From Anisakis pegreffii (lineage: Eukaryota; Nematoda; Chromadorea; Rhabditida; Anisakidae), in assembly GCA_035041965.1 (NCBI GenBank), contig JAPYMA010000653.1:1-64000 (forward strand): a stretch of DNA of 64,000 nucleotides, in the 5' to 3' direction. The notes below the pieces were generated by a model. That model saw only the letters and a list, made by a program, of their open reading frames with translations, had not been told where the DNA came from and made no database searches. Positions 34,401 through 47,696 of this stretch are shown here, one piece after another. The position numbers and the translations under genes were made by a program. Numbering within the stretch: position 1 is the stretch's first letter; every line of letters begins with the position of its first letter.

Positions 34401-37400
34401 TGTTCCCTTTGGATAAGCCACTGAACTTGTTCTTTCATATAATACACAATTCAAACAGATTTCACTTTCGAACTTCATGGAACAGAAACGAATTTTGAAA
34501 TTATTCTAATACCACACTGAAGTGTTATGCTAAAAGTTTTTTAAGAGGTAGGGCTAGTCTTACAGTTAGTCAAGCATGTATGTACAAGGTAACAAATCAG
34601 CGAAACTCTCTTCTGGATGTAGGGTTCGCTATCTTGAGAGAGTATTTGGTGCGGTAGCTGATTCTGTCTGTCCAATATAGTCATCTAATGATGCCATTAT
34701 GTGAAGTTGATGAGTTTGTTTGATAATATTTGATATTTAAAAGTATGCGTATAGTTATGTGGTCATTTCAAAAAAAGAGTTTGAATTCTTTTAAAGGGTG
34801 TTATCCATCAGTTCTACAACGAGAAACAACATACAACGGTGTTACATCAGTTGGCAGCAACAAGAAATATTAACAAACCATGCTCTGTTAGAGATCATGG
34901 CAGTTGCAGGTGAGTGTGTTGGTTTTATTATTGATTCAGTTTGTTTTTTTTTTGAAATTATAATTTTCGTCTTTTATTATAATTTTGATTGTTTGTGTTT
35001 GGAATGAATTTTTAAAAAAATTAAATGTGCTAACAAGAACTGATAGATGATGGAGTTGTGTGCAAAATTCATTTAGCAAATGAGAATGGCTGTGTTTGAT
35101 AATTTTTATTTTGCTCTCGCGAACGAATGTTAGGTAAAGAGTGGATGTTTAATGGTTGGAATGAAAGGAAAGCAAGAGATGAGGATTGCAGAATGATTCG
35201 GTTGATTCTGGATATGTTGTCTTGGAAGGATATGCGCTCAACGATGCGTGAGCGTACCACTCGTACTGGTAAGACTGCGATGCATCTGGCTGCATCCACT
35301 GGACAGTCTTGTCAACTGGACGCGTTGATGTCTTATGGTTAGTCTTATAATTCTTCATCACTTCAATAACTGGTTGGAGAGCAGAACACATCGTTGATTA
35401 TTCGTCTAATAGAGTAGTTGTCAACCTTGTTTGCTCCGTGGACACCTTAGAAAATTTTAAGATGCCTTTGTACTCCCTACCTTACCTCCCACTTCTTACT
35501 CACCCGATCTCATCGCATCCACCCTCGTACCACTCTCACCTTACTCTCTCTCGGACCCCTAAGGAGTACATAAAGTCCAGGTTGAGAAACCTTGGTCTAA
35601 TAGATTTGACATTGCAGATATGTGCCCGAATATTTTGGATCGTTCAGGGCGTGCACCAATTCATTATGCAGTTGCGAACAATAACGTGCATTTGGTAGGT
35701 CAATCAGCAGTCTCAGTCAATTAGATAATCGGATTGGATTTTCGTTTTTATTCTATCATCAATTCATGTTGTCATTAGTTATAGTTTGTTGCTAACTAAG
35801 TTTGTAAATGCCCACAAAGTGTAAGACTGACTGTAAGTTAAGGTGAAAATGTTGCTGTGGTATGGTGCAGATTTGTCGTTGATGGAACGGCAATGCACTC
35901 CATTACAACTGGCATCACTTAATCCGTGTACATTAGAGGTATGTTTTAGTATCTCTGCATTAGACAAGTAAAAAAAATGAATTGCGATCGATAAGTTGAT
36001 GAATTTATTCATTTGGAATACTCATCTTTAGAATAATTTATTCACAACGATAGTCACATGATTACGAAATGATTTTCGTCGTTTTTTGTCTGTTTTATAA
36101 AACAAAAATTCAGGTTGCAAATTTTCTGGATATGCGTCGTTCGGCGTTGGAAAAGATTTTTATTGGCTGGGCAGGTGCATTCGTTCGTGGTGTGTGGACA
36201 CCGTATCGCGCCATTTCAGATCTTCACTTTATGCGATTATCGAGGGAAGGCGATTCAAGAGCAGACGCTATTAGGACGGATGAGACTCGTGCTGTTAGTT
36301 TTGATTCATTGTTGTTTTGAAGTTTATTTCGGTTGTGATGAATTATTGAGTTCGTTGTTGTAAAACAGGTGTTGTGTTGGGTTGTTGTGGTGTAGTTGAT
36401 GATTAATTGAAAACATTGAGAGTGGTTCATTGTTTTGATATGTGAGTGTGTGTATATATTTCGTTTCAGCGTAGCACAACGCTGAACGTCCGAATAAACG
36501 TCGCACAAAATGCAGATCTGAAGAAATGTCCACTGTCGGTAAGCATACTTATTGTTATTATTTATTTTCGTTGTTTTGTTGTGAATGGGATCGAAACGTC
36601 GAGAAGTTGTGAACGTTTTACTTCTTGTTCTTATATCTGGAATGTTTGGTTAAGTAGTTGTGTTTGAGTGCTTTATTTGTGGTGTTATAAGATCATTTTT
36701 GTGATCAAATGTATCCGTTTCAGTTGTTGTTTATTATACCGACGTTCTACAAGAACGACGATCGCTATGCTGATGCCACAGATCCTCAGATATTTCGAGC
36801 TTCGATCACTTCTGATGTTACGGGTGATATTTGTGAACTGATTCAAGATCAACCAAAGTGAGTTAATCGCTTTTCATCAGCGGTTTCTTGATGAATAATT
36901 CATTTGTGAACACGCATAAAAATACTTAAAATCTAGCACATTTACGTGATATTTGCAAGCAGAGTGGTAGCGTCCTCTCATTTGAAAATTATAATTTCTG
37001 TCTAACAGTAAGTGGTTCTTATTTTGTAGAATTTTTACAGTTTCGATCAGTTTTCATTTCATCCAGAAATTTTGATTTCAATTTTCGAGCAATATCTGCC
37101 ATTGATAATTATTGGAATGAGCTGTCGAAGTCTTTTTTGACTGCCAGAGGCGCGTATAAGTGGATCTTTCAGATTGGAAAGCAAAACCAGTGAACCTTTA
37201 GACTTGAAACCTGCATTTAAGAAACCGCATAATGGACATTTTTATGTGTACGAACTACCACGCAAACTACCCCAAGGTCGTGTTTTTTTTTGTTTTCGTT
37301 TTGTTTTTAAAATCCACTCAGTAGTCAGTTTCGAGGCAGTGCAGTTATTTATTTTCTGAAATCCAATCCATTCATTTCAATCGCAATAGATTGAGGTCTC

Positions 37401-37732
37401 TAAGATTATTTGTTGAATGTGGAGTTGTTTATGAAGTGGTTGTGTCTGATTTTGTTTTTGTGCATTATTGTCGAAGGAAATTGGTGAATACGAATTGTTG
37501 AAGATATTCATTGAATTGGAATTGAATAATAGATTGATGCGAGTTTGATGGTTAGTATGAATTGTGATTTGTTTCAGATGTTTATACATTGAAGTTAATT
37601 GTTAATACGGAACAAATGAAAACCAAAGCACCGCATATCAATTTGGCCGTGCAAGCAATCGCGTGTACTGCACCTGAGCAACGCTGTTGGGAGGCGATTC
37701 GGATTGGAAACACCAAAACGAAGCTTGACTGA
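31409..37732 (+). CDS. Ankyrin-repeat protein with polyglutamine tract, family not assigned (multi-exon)
   Basis: Likely start ATG 31409. Early exons 31409-31504, 31640-31806 and 32168-32322 join in phase; the last exon is 37578-37732. The N-terminus is acidic and Ser/Asn-rich, then comes a very basic segment (KKQVRRERRQKEKEK, about 32.6 kb) and a helical stretch from HWDWKECVQL to LLSLRI (about 32.72-32.94 kb). A CAA/CAG tract (about 33306-33345) encodes 11 glutamines. Ankyrin repeats are clear at about 35.13-35.95 kb: GKTAMHLAASTG, SGRAPIHYAVANNNVHLV, LLWYGADLSL and CTPLQLASLNP. C-terminal exons (36.1-37.7 kb) encode a strand-rich region (RINVAQNADLKKCPLS, HFYVYELPRKLPQ, YTLKLIVNTEQM). I do not recognise the family and propose no function. 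It could be two genes; every exon is on one strand and phases mostly agree, which favours one. Confidence 0.65.
33306..33345 (+). repeat. CAA/CAG repeat encoding polyglutamine
   Basis: Mixed CAA and CAG codons in frame within an exon of the ankyrin-repeat gene. It follows the residues KRSH and gives about eleven consecutive glutamines. The mixed codons would limit slippage. Confidence 0.85.
35404..35602. mobile_element. hAT-like MITE with perfect 8-bp target site duplication
   Basis: The octamer GTCTAATA occurs exactly at 35404-35411 and 35595-35602, flanking a 183-bp element (35412-35594). Its ends are GAGTAGTTGTCAACC and GGTTGAGAAACCTTG. The right end read in reverse (CAAGGTTTCTCAACC) shares the TCAACC block with the left end and resembles hAT-derived termini of the CAGNGGTTCTCAACC type. 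It has no coding capacity. It sits in an intron of the ankyrin-repeat gene. Confidence 0.85.
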
Positions 37733-38961
37733 TTGAGTAATTGATAAGTTATTGATAATTTGTGATTAGTGGGCTGATGAGTTGATGAATGAATCGATCG
37801 TAAGGAGATGAATATAGTGTCGAGAACATCTATCTCTGTGGCAGTGAGGTTACAGTTAATATTCAGATTTTAGTCAGCAATCAGCTGATCTGACCGTTCA
37901 GATTTAGTCTTCAAGGACCGGCTGATCTGGCCGATTGTTCGTTGTTGAAAGGAAATGAATTGAGAATGAGCATGAAATGGATTTGCATTAATATGAAATC
38001 AATGAAATTGTATTGCGTATGATGAACGATGCGATGCAGTTTGGATACAATCAGTTGTATTTGTTTTTTTAGGTATTTGTTGCTTGTTAGTAGTCATATT
38101 CGCATAACATCTTTTTCCGTTCATCTTATATTCAATTTACCTCTGTTTTGTTGGCATCTTCAAAAGTATTCGTTTAAGTAGCATCGGGAAAGTGTTTATA
38201 GTTCATCGCTGTTAGAAGCTGTGATGTTGGTAAATAGATTGAGATGAGAACGAGGAAATTGAATGATATTGAGCACTTCATGAAATGGATGAGAAGAGGA
38301 GGGAGCGGAAGGGGAGCTGATATTAATGGAATGTTGTTGAAACTCGATAAAAGGATCGATTGTCGGATCTTACGTGAATCTGAGTTGTTTCGTCGTTGTG
38401 AATCACTTGTTTTGATGGTTGTTGAGAATGAGATCGTTATTGTTATTGTCATTTAAGCGTGTAATCTTTCATCTGTTCCAATGTGTATGCGATCCATTCA
38501 GTATTCTTCATTGGTTACTCATTTCTCGTCTTGTGCCACTCGCCTCCAGCCATCGTAAGCATCGAACGTGTGTGTTAGTTCTAGGTTGTGTACCTTTTGA
38601 ATGAGTCTAATGGTCTGAAATGAAACTGGTTGTGTGTATGTTTTTGCTTTTATTCAAATCAAATCTTCCAACTTTGAAATGCCTTTTTGTTTATTCATTC
38701 TTAGTTGTTTATTTACGCAGTGTTTTTCGTTGTATCGATTGATTGATTGATGTGTTCATGTGATCGTAATATTCTCGTCGAATTATGATACGTTTTCAAG
38801 CGAAATCTTTTGATGAACCTCAGCATTTAGGAGACCAACTTGAGGAATAGAGCGAATTTTGAAGAATGATTCAATTTATTTATACATTATATTCATAGTT
38901 TATATTCATGATATATTACTGCTTTGAGCTCACTTACGATGCGTTAATGTATATTGTAGAG

Positions 38962-39290
38962 CAGTGGTTTTCAACCTTTTCTGAACCCCGCACCTCCTAA
39001 AAAGTTTTAGATTACTTCGCGTCCTCTGTAACAATAGTTAAAATGTCCACGAACCCCTGACAGTATCCAGTCCGCATCTCTCATTCACCGAAATGAGTGC
39101 TTGCAATGTAAATAAGTGTATACCATTAACCAGTTTTTAACTTTTTAAAAAAATTCTACGCTAAAGTGCATCCACACTTTCTTTAGGCAAATTTATGCGT
39201 TGAAATCCACTTTCACCTACTTTAATGTATGTAAAATGAAGTGTTATTTCGCTGTCTAAGGGGTACGAGCACCATGGTTGAGAAACTCTG
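38962..39290. mobile_element. hAT-like short element (MITE), 329 bp
   Basis: The left end CAGTGGTTTTCAACC matches the reverse complement of the right end, CAGAGTTTCTCAACC, at 12 of 15 positions. This terminus type is typical of non-autonomous hAT elements. Flanking octamers (TTGTAGAG and CTTTAAGG) do not match, so the target duplication has decayed. No transposase coding sequence is present. Confidence 0.75.
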
Positions 39291-40494
39291 CTTTAAGGCG
39301 ATTATTCCATTCGGTTCTTTTCAGCATGCTTCCAACTGTCCCTCCTGTCTAGCAACTGTTGATCATCTATTGGAAGGCTTGAAATCAGAGAGCTTGTTGT
39401 GACTTGATTGTTATTTTCGTTCGAATAGAAGTAAGGAAATGGTGAGCAGTGCATTGTGCTAGTTGCTTTTTTTGAAAGTCGCTCAGAAATATGAAATTGG
39501 GAAAGGATTATCTTTATGGAGTTTCGAATGAAGTCTTGTTAACGTGAAGTACATGTTGTTCGTCTCTTACGGACTGTTACTGGAGAGGGTTGGTGATGTT
39601 CAGCGGGACGTGAATGTGTTATGAATATAAGTGTGATTTGATTTTCAAGAAATGTTTTGTAGGCCGAAAGTGTCAAATATTTTCCAGTTATTTATTGTTT
39701 CGTTGTGAATTCATTTGAAGATATTCTTCTGTGTGTATTCTGTAAATATTACAATGGCTCGTGAACGCCGTTTGAGAAGTTTTTCTTGTTTCACTTAGCA
39801 ATTTTATGAATTCGTTTCGAATGTTATTTTTTAACGTTGTTTTTAACGTTTTCCACTCAATATCAAAACTTTTTTCGCTCGTAATGACGGTGAATTTTTC
39901 GGAAATTGTTCACTGTTGGGCGCGCTGATAACTGAAATAAGAAATTTTTAGAGATTACAGAATATTTGTTGAGGTTTTGCAAAGTTTCTGGCAATGAGGA
40001 ATTCTAAATTGTTGACTCGGATAAGATCTGACTTCAGTATAAAATTATGAAAGGATACAGTGCAAAAGCAGTGGTTTTATTCGTGGTTGATTCAAAAGGA
40101 ATGTGACACTTCATTTCAATGCGATTGTTTCGACAATAAGTTGTGATCGCAGAGCCGTTGTTGTAGTTGAATGACTGTGATTTGTATTGCGCATTAAGTG
40201 ACTATGAATGTTTTTTATTGATATGATATACGAAGAAGTTCATTGAAGAGCTGTTGTTTATGGTGTTTGTACGAATATTTCGCTTTTACGATTATAATTG
40301 TTGTGATTGTGATGTTTTTATGTATTTATTGAACGATACGATGCAGTTAACTGGCTGAAGGTGAGTTATAATTTATTTGTGCTTGGTTTCATCTGTAAAA
40401 TTTCATTTGGTTTCATAATACTCTTGACTGTTTTCTTTCGATGAGCGTTACTGTTGTAAATTGTGTGCTGGCCGTTTTATTGTTGTTATCATAA

Positions 40495-40550
40495 TATAAT
40501 CATTATTATTATTATTTATTATTATTATTTTTATTATTATTGTTATAACT
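40495..40550. repeat. (ATT)n microsatellite
   Basis: Imperfect ATT trinucleotide run in the intergenic region between the ankyrin-repeat gene and the small two-exon gene. Confidence 0.8.
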
Positions 40551-42750
40551 ATCGTAGGTTCGTTCCTTTGAAAATATTTTACTTTTGTATTGATTTGTTT
40601 TTGTGATGGTTTATAAGGAATGAAAAAAGATTACGATGAATAGTTTGTTGTATGTGATTAAGTGAAATTGAGTTAAAATGATTTGGAGACACCAGATGGG
40701 CTCTGTCGCTGCCATGCTCAGAAGAAAGAGCACGAAACTGGAACAGATAGAAATGGGGTTATTATGATTTGAAATTTATTCTCGAATTGATTCCCTTACC
40801 ACTGTCTCATTGGAAAAGTCGCCCCCTAATATTCAAAAAAAGGCGACTGCATTATAGCATCAAACGATCAGTATTATGGATTAAAATTGTCATGATGAAA
40901 TTGTCAATTCAAAACGTTGAAATATGAAAGATTAAAGATTCAGACGATATGAATCCATGTTTCGATGACTTGCTATCCCTTACAACTGGACTGCTACTCA
41001 TTTGGTTACAGTGCTGGCAAAATTACGTTTTTTGGGGTGGTCAGCTTCTTTGAAATCAACAAGCTTCCCCTTTGATCCCTCGTTGTCAACATTCGACCAC
41101 TTAGCGGGTCCGTTGTGCATCCGGAAGTTATTATGTGTACAGGAGACGACTGATTTCCTTTCAGCCATATCGTTATGCTCATATTAATTACATCTGGAAT
41201 TGGAATTACATATTAGAATACCTGCATACCATGGGTCATACTAATTACGAAGTTTATGTGATACTCGTATTTAAAGGTAGAAGATGGGAGGTAGGCATGT
41301 CAAGAATTTAGGACTGCAAAAAAGTGGGCAACAAAGTGGATTAGTGTCTTCGCAAAACGATAGACGTAACGAGTGAGTTTGTTGATAGTCAGCCTATAGT
41401 TGCTGTTTACTGTTTTACTTATGCAAATGGATTTGATGAATGAATTTATTGAATATGATTAATGAGCGATTGGAATGAATTTGAATAAATCCTGTTTTAA
41501 AACCCAACAGTGTTGTGTTGAGTATAAGACGAATGTCATTTTATTTAGCTGAGATTGTTGGTGTGGTCGCTGCTCGTTCGAAAGGTTTGTTTGTTTCTGC
41601 AAGATGCTTTCTAATTTCACTCTCATGACATGGTTCAGAAGGAATGGAGTAATGATATACCAATGCATTGTAACTGATCTTTGCGCAGTGGGAATACGGT
41701 CTTATAAGTGGAGATCGAGGTGACTTATAAGAAGTTACTTTCAAATGTTAATACGAATTCACTTCGACGACAATAGTTGATTGCAGGTAGTTGTAGAATT
41801 AAGTGAAATTATTTCATGTTGATGACAAATCAAAAAATGGATAGGTTGTCCTGTGCGACTGAGCGATTTCATATTCTTTATGAGCATTCACTTGTTGTTG
41901 CAATTGCACTGAACACTGCTTGAGAATTGCAGCGAAAACGATCCCAAACTGTTGACGATTTCAATCGAAAAAGTCATTCTCTGATAAAACATGCACGTAT
42001 TTATCAGAATAGTGATTATGCATCTATTCGTTTAGGAATTAGATGAATGAAGTGTTCGGTGCAGAAGTGATGCAATGTTTAATTATCATCCTGCTGCATT
42101 TGCATTTAACGTTCGTTACAAGCGCTGTTTTCTTATGTTCACGAAAGGTTTGCATTGCATTTCATATGCACTTAAGTTTATTCGTTGACACTATCGCATA
42201 AAGCATTTCCACCTCAGATTGATCGCATAAAGCAATACAGATTGATCTAACTGATCAATATAACTGATCTGATGTTAGCTGATCATTGTGATATTTCATC
42301 GAATAAATCAACTCTTCGAACAGAATTAATATGGACACATAGCCTCAAGAAGCACGCTAATTTGATTTCTTTCCATTTTTTTGTTCGTAACACAATTAGG
42401 CGTTCATGCTTGGAATTAATGAAAGTCTCGCATGTCGATGGATAGCGATGAGCAATGATACTTAAGTACAAAGTGAAATGAGAATTTCTTCTTTTTAGAA
42501 GTAATAAAATTTTCAGAGAAAAACGAGACCAACGATTCCAACTTATAGTTACACGGTAGGCTTGATATTTCTGATGAATAGCGAGAACTGTGATAGAAAT
42601 CGCCGATTTGGAACGGATACGTTTTCGAACCTTCGAGTCGATGATGCATTTTTGAGCGGAAAAATATGTTGTCAGAACATTTTCTGTTGATCTCACAAGC
42701 AAGCAGCGATCGAAACTGAGAGTTGAAAGCACCTGAGTTTTTAGTCCTCG

Positions 42751-43597
42751 ATGACAACATTGACGGAAACACCTCGAGGACGCAGTCGTGCTAGATCAAA
42801 TGGTGCTCAGGAATCGTACGAATTCCAAACTGCAGAGCAAATTACTCAACTCAAACCAAGAATTATACCAAAAACCGAAAAACAGGTGGGTTGTTTTGTG
42901 ATGCGTTTAATCTATGCAAAAACGTTAAGCGCACTTCAGCAACTCAGATGTAACGTTGTTGCGTTCAAGTACAACAACAACAATGTAAACTTTAGACGAT
43001 GTTAAGTTGATAAACTCTATAAGACACTCCGAACGTTCGCTTCCATTTAGCTTCAGTCAAAATCGCCTAATAAAATTGCTAACAAGACAAAACCAATTGC
43101 ATTAAGCAAATGTTGTGTAATGAAGATGTATTACGAACATCGAGTGTGCGATTTATATTCTTGGATATGGTTCATTCTTTTCATCTCCTACTCACACAGA
43201 CGTATTACAATAAGTTATATAAGCTATATTAGCTGACGGTCCGACCAGTTAAGGTGATCAGTATAAGGTGAATTTACTTAAATACAACGCAGTAATACTG
43301 AAGAATGATTCTCATATTATTTTCGAATATTCTACTACTTACATCTGCATTCACCGTAACGATGTCAATTTACGAAATCGTTTTTGGTTTAATATATGCG
43401 CCTTTCTTGGATATTACAATTATGTGACAAAATTGAACTGTTTTTTTCAGAAACAAATAGCAAAAGGTCAAAAACGTGGTAAATTTGAATATCCAACAAT
43501 GGATGATGTGGTGAGTGATTGGAATACTGACGAGACACGGGATAAACCGGATAAACCGGCATCCTATGAAGGGACACTTCTGGAGGAACCTACATAA
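42751..43597 (+). CDS. Small two-exon gene, 93-residue protein of unknown function
   Basis: Exon 1 is 42751-42885 and exon 2 is 43451-43597. The intron has a GTGGGT donor and a TTTTTTTCAG acceptor and joins in phase 0. The protein starts MTTLTETPRGRSRARS, has a basic, likely disordered N-terminal half (KPRIIPKTEKQ, KGQKRGKFEYP) and an acidic end (DDVVSDWNTDETRD, EEPT). There is no signal peptide, membrane segment or domain I recognise. AATAAA at about 43624, 26 bp after the stop, fits a polyadenylation signal. The clean splice sites, open frame and poly(A) signal support a real gene; no function is proposed. Confidence 0.7.
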
Positions 43598-45993
43598 GAA
43601 TGGAATGCATTTTTAAATAGTTGAATAAATGACTATTAATATTGTTCGTTTGATAAAAAATATTATTTCGCTTCGTCGTTTCGCAATCGCTTCATGAGTA
43701 ATTCTAGTGGAAAGCATTGTTGGCTGTTGTTCGCTTCATTATCTCATGCATTCTTCATTCACTCAATATCTCCAGACAACTTCCATCACACATTATTTTC
43801 AACAATCGCAATTTGTGCTTTCTTCACCATCAGCTCATTCGTATTCCAACACCGCATGCATATTTTATCGTCGTTCAATAATTTCCTTACGTAATGTTAT
43901 GATCGAAGTGACATCGGTTATTCAGTATGTTCATAACACTGAATATCAATGAACGTATCGTATCGTTGCCATACTTACTCCTCTATTCTGAAATTTCATA
44001 CGCTCTCAAGGTCACCAAAAACGTTCGGCTGAAGTGTCGAGTGTAGAGACATGATTAAAAGATGTTCAACGGAAGAAGATTTGCAATGATCCAAATGCAG
44101 AAGTTTGTTAACGGTTGTGACAATGTGTTGATTGATTCCGCACTTCTCGAAGTTCATCATGTGAAAATCAACTACCGTCCAAATTTACGTGCAAATCAAT
44201 TTTTCGATTGTTCATTGAAATCACTCACTCAATTTCAAAGCACAATTATGAGCACAGTTCGGTGGTTGATGAAGAAAAATGTCATGAAACGATGCAAATT
44301 TCATACATCAAAAGAACAGAATGATCATGATGCATTGCATCTTGGTCATTATCGCACATTTGCAAGCATTTGAGTGGTAGCAAGAAGGCGACGCACAGAT
44401 AGATTACTTATCGCTTACGTTTCAACAACAATAAAATTAGCCATATTCAAGATGGATGGATGGAGGTGTTTTGTGGTGTTCATCGTATTCAATATTCAAT
44501 CGGTTTTGATACCGAGTATGGCGTGTTGTGCTTTCTGTTGAATCATTTCATCGCTCTTTCATCAATTCTTACAGCAAACAGTTTTCCCTTTTGGTCAATT
44601 TTGCAGCGACTACATTTGACTTGATCATCGCTTATCTCTAGGCTGTTCGATTGAATCAAGCGAACTTGCTCACAATCAGCTACCGAGCAATGGAATGTAT
44701 CTGTGAATCGAGCGAGAATACAATCTGCTCCTCAAGAATTTGATGGATTCGTATGAAAAATTATTTGTTGCGTTATGAAGCGAATGGCAATCGATTCATT
44801 CGAAAGCGGCTCTGTTAGTCTTTGCAAAATAATGACGAAAGCCTGAAAAAAGTGAATAAATTATCGCCAAAGGAGCATTTGGAAGTCGTCTCTTTTCGAT
44901 TGTGTCGAATGTAAACTGCGATTAAAAATCACAAAATGAAAGAAGTCTTAAATGGTATTTAGAACAGTGAAAAACGATTATGGAATTGAAGTCATAATCG
45001 CTTTTGAATTGTTCTTACTGTGTTTTAGAGATCAGCCTGAGTAATTATGTGATGTCATTATCACATATCATTATTACTGTTATCATCATCATTAAATGAT
45101 AGCTTTTGATTGAGAATTAATCGTTTCGTAATCAAAAAGAATGCGTTTTTTGATGTGTGCATGCTTTGTTACGTTACCATTATTTAATCTGATTAATGCT
45201 TGTGGCTTTTTTTTTGCATCTGTTTCGATGAACACGATTTCATTTGATGTCGCAGTCTTGTGGATGGAGTTGTCTAGTCCAATGCATTCACAAGTTGTGA
45301 ACGAACGCTTCACAGCTATCATAATTCTTCAGACGTTGCATTTTTCTTTTGCTGAATTAGTTTCGAAACTTGTGCCATTGTTCATTTGGTGTTGGCTTCA
45401 TTATTGAATATTGTTGTGTTATTGTTGTAGATGCACTTTTGAAGATGAGTGATGTACTTGTGAGTGTTATGAATGAATTGCTCTCCTTCCTATTTTATGA
45501 GCTTGTACACTATATACTGGAACTATTCATTTGGATGATTAATGTGAATAATTATAATTAATGTAGTTTTATTGTGCAATCGAGTTGAGAGCTTTCGATG
45601 CCTTTATATGTTTGAGAAACTTAGAATCATTACCATTCCGCATACTCTACTGCGACGCTCCCCTCGCCCTCCTTCACCCTTCCACCGAAAAAAAGCGAAA
45701 TTCGTCGAAACAAATTCGAAAAACACAATTAGAAGTAGGTCACAAAACGAAAAGTTTATGAAGAATCAATCATACGACAAAAACATTATCTTTTTGACAG
45801 AAATGAACGCCGTTTTCAATTTCTTTTGTAGTAAACTTAGAGCGGAGCATTTATCAAATTGCACTGTAATGAATTGAGCTTACGAGAAATTTTAGTTGAT
45901 GGATGTAAGCATGTTGGAAACCGTATATCAAGGCTGTCTTCAACTTTAAATGGCATTCGAATTTCATCAGCAAGCAAAGTGAATACTATAGAA

Positions 45994-46184
45994 CAGTGGT
46001 CCACACGCTCGGGTGCTCCATTAGTCCCTTCGAGGCCACCATAACACTCTCCCTCTTCCTGCTACAATAATACTATTTCTAGGCATAACGTCAGAACTCT
46101 CATTTCCTGGCTCCTCAATTGCCCCTGATTCCCCCGAATTACACAAAAATGGGTAATTTCTTTCCGCCTCTATAGGGATCCCTG
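45994..46184 (-). mobile_element. hAT-like short element (MITE), copy B
   Basis: Reverse-complement relative of the element at 20688-20847. On the plus strand it starts CAGTGGTCCACA and ends GGGATCCCTG, so read on the minus strand it starts CAGGGATCCC and ends GACCACTG; both termini are hAT-like. Flanking octamers CTATAGAA and CTGTGAGA match at only half their positions. Confidence 0.7.
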
Positions 46185-47650
46185 CTGTGAGAGATGTCAA
46201 CATATATTGCCATGCACACTTCCAAAACGTTAGCAACGCAGCTGGCAAGTTCAATTTACCTGCTTCCGATTTGACATTTTCTCAGCTCCTTTCCAGGTTT
46301 TCAACGTTTACTTTCGGAATATATGTCCTAGACAAAGCATTCTATAAGGAGTCAAGTTAGACAACGTTCGTAGCAATAGATTCTAATTCCTTTGCTCGCT
46401 TGTTTGGCTATCCCGGATCCTGACAGTCTATTCAGGCATGTCTTCCTCGATTCTGGATGACTGAGAAATTGCCTTGCTCAGTTTCGATCGATTTGATTGC
46501 GGCCAATTCACTAGTTCAGTTTAGTCGCTATGCTCACTGCAAATAAATAAATAAATCGCTAGTACGCACTTCATTCACTATTCACTTGATAGACTACTAC
46601 TCGAATAATACATAATAAGTAAGTAATGTTATTTGGATGCGAGCATAATACCATTCATTTAAAACCGATTTTTTCAAGCGTTCATACGAACGAACATTCA
46701 ATGCATATGTAAAATCTGAATGATGCTCGTATTTACTTCTGAATCGATGATGCACAATACGTACATGTGTATTGAAATTGCAACGCATCGTTGTCACATC
46801 ACAATTCGATTCCCAGATACGCAACCAAATAACATTGCTTCACAGTCGCCGTTCCATTTTGTAGGATCCAAATGAATACTTTTTTACAACTAAATACAAT
46901 CATTACTACAATTACCATAATTATAATTATTATTAACATTGTTATTGTTACAAATAAAAAACAAATGGTTTGTTAAATTAGAATGTATCGAATGGATATA
47001 CTGCAAACTGTATGTGTGTAATGTACGGAGTGCCAATTGAAATATAAAACAATGATGTATGATAATATTAATCGTCTATGCTTTAATGAGAATCGAATCG
47101 ACATGACTGACGACAATCTCATGGAAATTTATTCAAAAATGCACTTTTTACAGCAGCGTCCGTCCGTCCGTTCGTATAATCACGCATTGCCGTCCGTTCG
47201 TGTTGTTGTCACCATTGGCTGCTGATTTGAACACTTCTATCCAAGTGTTTTTCTGTTCGTATGACAATGAATGAAGGAAGATTCATCTCATTGGATTCAT
47301 ACCACTTCGCGTTTATTTTCATCATCAATTCGTCGTCTTACACTGTTGCTTTTCGTAATACCTGAAATTTTTATCGAATCTCTCGATTCGGCAGCAAATT
47401 GCGCTTGAAATCGAATGTTGTTTAAATGTGTTTGGTGATGTCCGTGCCAGCACTGAGGTGTATGTGATTTGACTGTGCGGAATTGTAGCGATAGATAATG
47501 AGTGATTATCCTTGTTTGGTGTGATCGTTGCTCGTCGATACTTCAGCCATAGCACAATGCTAATGATAATCAGTAATTTGTGCTTGATTCAGTTTATTTT
47601 GGTGTTTTTGCTGATTCGGTAATTTGATTAACGTAAATTTAGTTTACGAA

Positions 47651-47696
47651 GTTTGCATCCTTTGCATCCTTTTGCATCCTTCTGTTTGCATCCCTT
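47651..47696 (+). repeat. Tandem TTTGCATCC cluster
   Basis: Four copies of TTTGCATCC or close variants in 46 bp. TTTGCAT is the reverse of the POU octamer half ATGCAAA, so a binding-site cluster is possible. Simple replication slippage is an equally good explanation. Confidence 0.6.

Larger units (their letters stand above)
37733..42750. other. Intergenic region with no supported gene
   Basis: Five kilobases without a convincing exon on either strand. It holds a 329-bp hAT-like element (38962-39290) and an ATT microsatellite (about 40495-40550). Open frames here are short and lack family motifs. Promoter sequence for the small gene at 42751 probably lies at the right end. Confidence 0.45.

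Noticed and set aside
36466..37732. Resemblance of the ankyrin-gene C-terminus to the fibulin/hemicentin C-terminal module
   Set aside because: Only a loose strand pattern; there are no upstream EGF-type cysteine exons and no signal peptide.
44062..44373. 103-codon open frame in the 43.6-49.3 kb region
   Set aside because: No domain, splice signals or poly(A) signal nearby. Open frames of this size occur by chance in this window.
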